Source of the DNA: Candidatus Peregrinibacteria bacterium RIFCSPLOWO2_01_FULL_39_12
Lineage (GTDB): Bacteria; Patescibacteriota; Gracilibacteria; UBA1369; LOWO2-01-FULL-3
DNA length: 9,561 nt
Direction: 5' to 3'
NCBI GenBank assembly: GCA_001787455.1
Contig: MFXA01000019.1
Span: 1-9,561, forward strand
Both the position numbers and the translations under genes were made by a program. Positions 6,320 through 9,561 of this stretch are shown here, piece after piece. The notes beneath the pieces are model-generated. The model was not told the origin of the DNA. It saw only the letters and a program-made list of their open reading frames with translations, and ran no database searches. Position 1 is the stretch's first letter, and each line of letters starts with the position of its first letter.

Positions 6320-7516
6320 TTATATAACTTCCACAACGAAAGTCTTTAAATATCTTCCTTCAGGGAAACATAGGCGTTCTGTGTGATCGAACGGAGCGGT
6401 TATTGTATCTAAAACTCTCACATCTTTTTCTGCTTTTCCCGAGGCTATTTTTAGGACGTTTCTGAAATCTTCAAGGCCGAGCCTTCCCGAACATGAGGAA
6501 GTTATTAAAATTCCTCCTTTATTCAGGATTTTTAAGCATTTTTTGTTTATATCCGTATAAGCTTTTTTTGCTTGTTCGATTTTGTCGTTTGATTTCGCGA
6601 AAGCAGGGGGGTCGCAAATAATTAAGTTGTAAGCGCCGATGGGGACATCCGCCAAATAATCGAAAACATCTGCGCAAATGAATTGCCATTTTTTCCCATC
6701 ATTAATATTTAGTCCATTTTCCGAAAAATTTTCTTTCGCTATTTTAAGCGCTTGTTCCGATATGTCTATATTGGCGACTGATGAAGCACCATTCAAGGCT
6801 GAGTAAAGTCCAAACCCTCCACTGTAGGAAAATAAATTCATGACATTTTTTTCTTTTGAAAGTTCTCCGCATTTTCGTCTTGTGTCTCTTTGGTCCAGGA
6901 AAAATCCTGTTTTTTGTCCTTTCAAAACATCTGCAAAAAAAGTTATTCCACATTCTTTAAATTTTATTTTCTCCGTCACATCTCCAAATCTCACACTTAC
7001 AGGTAAATCTAAAAGACCTTCTTGTTTTCTGGCTTCTATGTCGGATCTTTCCACTATCGCCGATGGATTGAAAGCTTCTTTTATCGCTGAAACGATATCA
7101 CTCCTAAAAACGTCCATGCCTGCTGTATGTATCTGAAATACAAAAGTGTCTTCGTATCGGTCTATTATCAGTCCGGGAAGCATGTCAGAATCCGCATTGC
7201 ATACACGATATCCTGTTGTCATGTCCGGCAAAAATTCTTTTTTTCTTTTATCAAGTTCAAAAAGGCGTTTTTCAAAAAACTCTTTATCGATGACTGCATT
7301 TTTATCTTTTGAAATTATTCTTACTTTTATGGAAGTTCTTGGATTGAACATCCCTATACCAAGAAATGCATTATCCTGTGAAAATATTTCCACGAGGCAG
7401 ACTTCATTTATTTGTGATGTATCGCTTATTATTGCGTTTGAAAACACCCATGGATGTCCCGCAAGAACTGGGGCTGATGATTGCTGTTTTAATCTTATTG
7501 CGTGTAGTTTTTCCAT
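6320..7516 (-). CDS. rlmI: 23S rRNA m5C methyltransferase, RlmI family
   Basis: A 398-aa protein, about the length of E. coli RlmI (396 aa). An N-terminal PUA-type RNA-binding domain (about 1-75, with HPWVFSNAI at 21-29) is followed by the linker and a Rossmann methyltransferase domain. Visible motifs are GQKTGFFLDQRDTRR (200-214), the SAM-binding loop NLFSYSGGFGLYS (227-239), acidic D251 after strand 2, motif IV DPPAFAKS (302-309), and motif VI SCS (341-343) with the probable catalytic Cys342. The C-terminal FDHTERLCFPEGRYLK is also typical. RlmI methylates C5 of C1962 with S-adenosylmethionine; the equivalent base in the adjacent 23S gene is C4442. The ATG start has no Shine-Dalgarno (A/T-rich leader). 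The stop codon is 5-7 nt from the end of the 5S helix, so the two units converge head to head. The related m5C and m7G rRNA methyltransferases share this fold, so the exact target is inferred. Confidence 0.85.
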   Translation of the reverse strand: MEKLHAIRLKQQSSAPVLAGHPWVFSNAIISDTSQINEVCLVEIFSQDNAFLGIGMFNPRTSIKVRIISKDKNAVIDKEFFEKRLFELDKRKKEFLPDMTTGYRVCNADSDMLPGLIIDRYEDTFVFQIHTAGMDVFRSDIVSAIKEAFNPSAIVERSDIEARKQEGLLDLPVSVRFGDVTEKIKFKECGITFFADVLKGQKTGFFLDQRDTRRKCGELSKEKNVMNLFSYSGGFGLYSALNGASSVANIDISEQALKIAKENFSENGLNINDGKKWQFICADVFDYLADVPIGAYNLIICDPPAFAKSNDKIEQAKKAYTDINKKCLKILNKGGILITSSCSGRLGLEDFRNVLKIASGKAEKDVRVLDTITAPFDHTERLCFPEGRYLKTFVVEVI

Positions 7517-7614
7517 AAATTTTTATTACAAATGTTATCATATCATAAAATAGAATTTGATTGAAAAACTCTGGGCTGCCAAAACCTTTAGATATTACAA
7601 AACTTTTGAGTCTT

Positions 7615-7639
7615 GATAAAAAGACAAAGCCTTGCGCTT
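7615..7639 (-). terminator. Weak candidate terminator after the traC-like gene
   Basis: Read leftward from the traC-like stop, AAGC and GCTT form a 4-bp stem around a 5-nt loop (7627-7639), followed by TTTGTCTTTTTATC. The U-rich tail is reasonable but the stem is short, so it may be inefficient and rlmI could be partly cotranscribed. No gene is seen in the rest of the 7517-7641 gap. Confidence 0.3.
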
Positions 7640-7641
7640 AC

Positions 7642-8418
7642 TTATAGAACTTTTTCTTTGGGAGTTTCTTCTCTTTTGGCCTCTTCTTCAAGTTTTTCTT
7701 TATCTGTTTCGACAGATGTTTCTGTCAAATCTTTAAGTTTTTGAGTCCTTGAAGTTATAGGATTGAAGCTTTGATAAAAAAGTTCGATCAGTTCGGTTGT
7801 ATTTAATTGGTCTACTTTTAATCCGCAGTTTTCAAGGTTGGATTGCACTGTATTTACTCTTTGAAGAAGGGATTTTTTTAAGTTATCGAATTCATGGTGT
7901 CTCATTTTTGTGTCTCCATAGGTCTCTTTCGGGGATAATCTTTGAAAAAATGATTGAAACACTCCTGTTCCGCCCGGTTGAGGAGCTCTTACAGGGTCGT
8001 AGGGGACTATAACGTAAAATTCTTTTTCCATGATGTCGGCGTATTCCACAAGCCGTTTGACATATTGCGCATATTCAAAAGTTTGTTCTTGCAGTAATTT
8101 GTTGTCCTGTTTGTCGCCAAGGGCTTTCACTCCATCTATATAATTGTCTATGTCCAGTTTTTTTGAGCGGATTAGAATTTGGATGGGGAATTCGAGCGAA
8201 TTCAGGAAATTCTGATATGAATAAATTATTGCGTTTTGCTCCTGTTCGGATTTTAAATTGAAATTTATGCTCGATGTTTTTAACACAGCTCTCAGTCCGC
8301 CGTTTTTAAGCACGACTATATCATCGTATATTTCAGCAATTCTTAAATGTGCTTGAGTGCTGTGTGCTTGCTGATTCCTATTGGATTTCCCCGGCGCTAT
8401 AAAATCTAATAATCCCAT
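7642..8418 (-). CDS. TraC/VirB4 N-terminal-domain-like protein of a type IV secretion-type system
   Basis: A 258-aa soluble protein (no signal peptide or membrane segment). The block at about residues 20-70 (HSTQAHLRIAEIYDDIVVLKNGGLRAVLKTSSINFNL) and SYQNFLNSLEFPIQILIRSKKLDI (about 67-90) is characteristic of the N-terminal domain of TraC/VirB4-type conjugation ATPases. In candidate-phyla genomes this domain often stands as a separate gene after a PrgI-family gene. EFYVIVPYDP (about 134-143) is also typical. The protein has no Walker A or B motif and ends in a lysine/glutamate-rich tail (about 225-258), so it is not an ATPase. The ATG overlaps the upstream context closely: only 1 nt separates it from the prgI-like stop, implying translational coupling, and no Shine-Dalgarno is seen. 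It probably contacts the inner-membrane ring of a secretion, conjugation or pilus-like apparatus. The expected VirB4 ATPase partner gene is not next to it. Confidence 0.7.
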   Translation of the reverse strand: MGLLDFIAPGKSNRNQQAHSTQAHLRIAEIYDDIVVLKNGGLRAVLKTSSINFNLKSEQEQNAIIYSYQNFLNSLEFPIQILIRSKKLDIDNYIDGVKALGDKQDNKLLQEQTFEYAQYVKRLVEYADIMEKEFYVIVPYDPVRAPQPGGTGVFQSFFQRLSPKETYGDTKMRHHEFDNLKKSLLQRVNTVQSNLENCGLKVDQLNTTELIELFYQSFNPITSRTQKLKDLTETSVETDKEKLEEEAKREETPKEKVL

Positions 8419-8419
8419 A

Positions 8420-8896
8420 TTAGTTTTGGTAATTTTGGCTAATTATTTGTTTCAGACCTTCTTTTTTTTCTTGATGAGACAGTTCTCCGTGAGTATCCAG
8501 AACTTTTGTAAGTTCTTCTATGCTCTTTACAGGTTTTTTCTTTATTTCTTCATGTGTTTCTTGTTTTTTCTTTGGTTCTTCAAATGGCGGAATGAACGGA
8601 TATCCAGTTCCTTGAATCCATATTCTTTGTCTTGGCAGTAAGTGGTATTCCAGGAAGTTCATCAGGAATAGATGAAACGGCATTTCGTGAATTTTCAAAA
8701 ATGCGAATGCAAGTGTCAATCCGCTAACTATTACTACCGGCGGTAGCCATATCTCCATGTAATATGAGGTTGCAAGCCCTACGTAAATTGCATATGCCAT
8801 ACCTCCGCCGATTCCAAGGATTATAAGCTGTCTTATGGTTATCGGACCTATGATCGTGTCTTCTCTCTGTACGTCTTGTGGTACTTTGAACTGCAT
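8420..8896 (-). CDS. PrgI family membrane protein
   Basis: I chose the ATG at 8894-8896 (158 aa, MQFKVPQDVQRED...) because MxxKVPQ is the usual PrgI-family N terminus and because the upstream in-frame ATG (8924-8926) lies inside or before the promoter. The order is: a short conserved N terminus (KVPQDVQREDTIIGPITIRQ, about 4-23), two membrane helices (about 24-42, LIILGIGGGMAYAIYVGLA, and about 48-68, EIWLPPVVIVSGLTLAFAFLK), a conserved post-helix segment (HEMPFHLFLMNFLEYHLLPRQRIW), and a charged Lys/Glu-rich cytoplasmic tail. This matches the PrgI family, found next to TraC/VirB4-like genes in Gram-positive and candidate-phyla type IV secretion or conjugation loci, where it is thought to be a VirB3-like inner-membrane component. 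It is the first gene of a two-gene unit with the traC-like gene. The leader is A/T rich with no Shine-Dalgarno. Confidence 0.85.
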   Translation of the reverse strand: MQFKVPQDVQREDTIIGPITIRQLIILGIGGGMAYAIYVGLATSYYMEIWLPPVVIVSGLTLAFAFLKIHEMPFHLFLMNFLEYHLLPRQRIWIQGTGYPFIPPFEEPKKKQETHEEIKKKPVKSIEELTKVLDTHGELSHQEKKEGLKQIISQNYQN

Positions 8897-8916
8897 ATTT
8901 ATTTTTTTATCTATAT

Positions 8917-8945
8917 ATTTTAGCATAAAAAGGCTGATTTTTCAA
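8917..8945 (-). promoter_or_regulatory. Promoter of the prgI-traC-like unit
   Basis: On the minus strand TTGAAA (8940-8945) and TAAAAT (8917-8922) are 17 nt apart, and the -10 is preceded by TGC, an extended -10 element. Initiation near 8910 leaves a leader of about 14 nt before the ATG at 8896, which fixes that start codon. Confidence 0.75.
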
Positions 8946-8977
8946 TTTCTCAGTGAGTAATTAGCGTAAGATACGAC

Positions 8978-9004
8978 TTGACTTTACATCATTTTTATGG
9001 TCAA
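8978..9004. repeat. Short inverted repeat in the divergent intergenic region
   Basis: TTGAC (8978-8982) and GTCAA (9000-9004) flank a 17-nt A/T-rich spacer, between the minus-strand prgI promoter and the plus-strand gene at 9016. It may be an operator, or TTGACT may be a -35 box whose -10 is not obvious. Five-base arms can occur by chance. Confidence 0.25.
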
Positions 9005-9015
9005 CTTAGAATCCT

Positions 9016-9561
9016 ATGGAAAACGCAAAATGTAAATTTGAGGATGAATTGACTTGTATTGTTTCACAGGCAAAACAGGCTGATATTTCAAGCAGGCAAA
9101 TTGAAGTACATATGGCTATCGAAAGATTGTTGGCACAAGGATGCTCACTGGATGTTATAGCAAAATTTTTTGAAGTGAAATCGTTGGGAAATTTTGGTGC
9201 AACTGTGGCAGTTCAGCAAAATTTGATTTTAGCACAGATTGCAAGGATTTTGGCTGATTTGTTTCCGATATCGAATGTAGTAGGGGAACAAGAATCTTCG
9301 CAACCATTGAAAGTTGATGAGGATGGAGTATTAAGAATAAACGGTAGATCTTATTTAACAGTGGGGCAGTTTGTAAAACTTTTTGGTATTTGGGGTAAGT
9401 TGATTGTAAGAAAAATAAAAGCGCATGAAATTCCCTCTGTGCGCGCCATTGCGATTAACGGTAAAGAGTGTAATTTTTACGATGAAGGGTTGATGAGGAC
9501 TTTGTTTGAATATCGTTTCAGTCTTTCCATGGCTGACGGAGAAGGGTTGATTTCTGTGGAT
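9016..9561 (+). CDS. Hypothetical protein with an excisionase/MerR-like HTH segment (3' truncated by window edge)
   Basis: An open frame of 182 codons from ATG 9016 to the last base without a stop, so the 3' end is outside the window. Residues 15-90 are rich in helix formers (QAKQADISSRQIEVHMAIERLLAQG... and TVAVQQNLILAQIARILADLF) and suggest a helical N-terminal domain. Residues about 113-165 (YLTVGQFVKLFGIWGKLIVRKIKAHEIPSVRAIAINGKECNFYDEGLM) resemble the 'LT..E.A..LG....VRR.I..G.IP.V...GR.YRF.E.DL' pattern of excisionase/MerR-type helix-turn-helix domains, so DNA binding is a reasonable guess. The gene is divergent from the PrgI unit. No Shine-Dalgarno precedes the ATG, and TAGAAT (9007-9012) is too close to be its -10 unless the start is further in, for example Met33 (9112). 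I do not recognise a named family. Confidence 0.6.
   Translation, partial: MENAKCKFEDELTCIVSQAKQADISSRQIEVHMAIERLLAQGCSLDVIAKFFEVKSLGNFGATVAVQQNLILAQIARILADLFPISNVVGEQESSQPLKVDEDGVLRINGRSYLTVGQFVKLFGIWGKLIVRKIKAHEIPSVRAIAINGKECNFYDEGLMRTLFEYRFSLSMADGEGLISVD

Noticed and set aside
6840..7553. Plus-strand frames of up to 135 codons opposite rlmI (6840-7136, 7127-7312, 7146-7553)
   Set aside because: They are antisense to a gene with complete methyltransferase motifs, and their translations are Ser/Phe-rich shadows without recognisable domains.
7517..7641. Remnant of a VirB4 gene after the traC-like gene
   Set aside because: Short readable peptides appear on the minus strand but are broken by stops and match no motif I can identify.
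8897..8926. Upstream in-frame ATG extending PrgI to 168 residues
   Set aside because: It overlaps the -10/spacer of a good promoter, and the family's conserved N terminus begins at the later ATG.

Overview
The window looks like chromosomal DNA from a candidate-phyla (Patescibacteria/CPR-type) bacterium. The support is indirect but consistent: an AT-rich background, a 23S gene interrupted by a self-splicing intron, a short PrgI/TraC-like secretion gene pair of the kind common in those genomes, very small intergenic gaps, and almost no Shine-Dalgarno sequences. I cannot place it in a phylum by eye. Every stop codon used (TAG, TAA, TGA) behaves as a stop, so nothing suggests UGA recoding.

Left part (1-2100): a minus-strand gene for a DUF885-like HExxxGH metallopeptidase (175-1605) ends at a perfect 32-bp palindromic hairpin. 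Its upstream gap (1606-1828) is dense in inverted repeats. A short plus-strand gene for a two-helix membrane protein (1829-2068) has its own extended -10 promoter.

Centre (2100-6314): a strong promoter (TTGACT-16-TATAAT) is followed by a structured leader of about 140 nt. This leader ends in an intrinsic terminator whose 5' arm can pair instead with an upstream segment over 15 contiguous bases. Next come the 23S gene (about 2370-6117) and a 5S gene (about 6194-6312). No 16S or tRNA lies on either side, so the 16S gene is unlinked. The pre-23S ends form a near-perfect stem of about 41 bp outside the mature molecule. The 23S is split at E. coli position 2593 by a 750-nt group I intron (5074-5823). 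I can trace its P1, P2, P3, P4, P5, P7, P8 and P9 elements by eye, and it carries an I-CreI-like LAGLIDADG homing endonuclease gene. The site is the one occupied by the I-CreI intron of Chlamydomonas chloroplast LSU rRNA.

Right part (6320-9561): a minus-strand RlmI-type 23S rRNA m5C methyltransferase gene converges on the 5S gene with only a few bases between them; its expected substrate is a cytosine of the 23S gene next door. Further right are traC-like and prgI-like genes on the minus strand, driven by a clear promoter (TTGAAA-17-TAAAAT), with no VirB4 ATPase gene following. A divergent plus-strand gene of unknown function, with an excisionase/MerR-like helix-turn-helix segment, runs off the right edge.

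The most notable features are the I-CreI-type intron in a probable CPR 23S gene and the apparent terminator/antiterminator switch in front of an unlinked 23S-5S unit.
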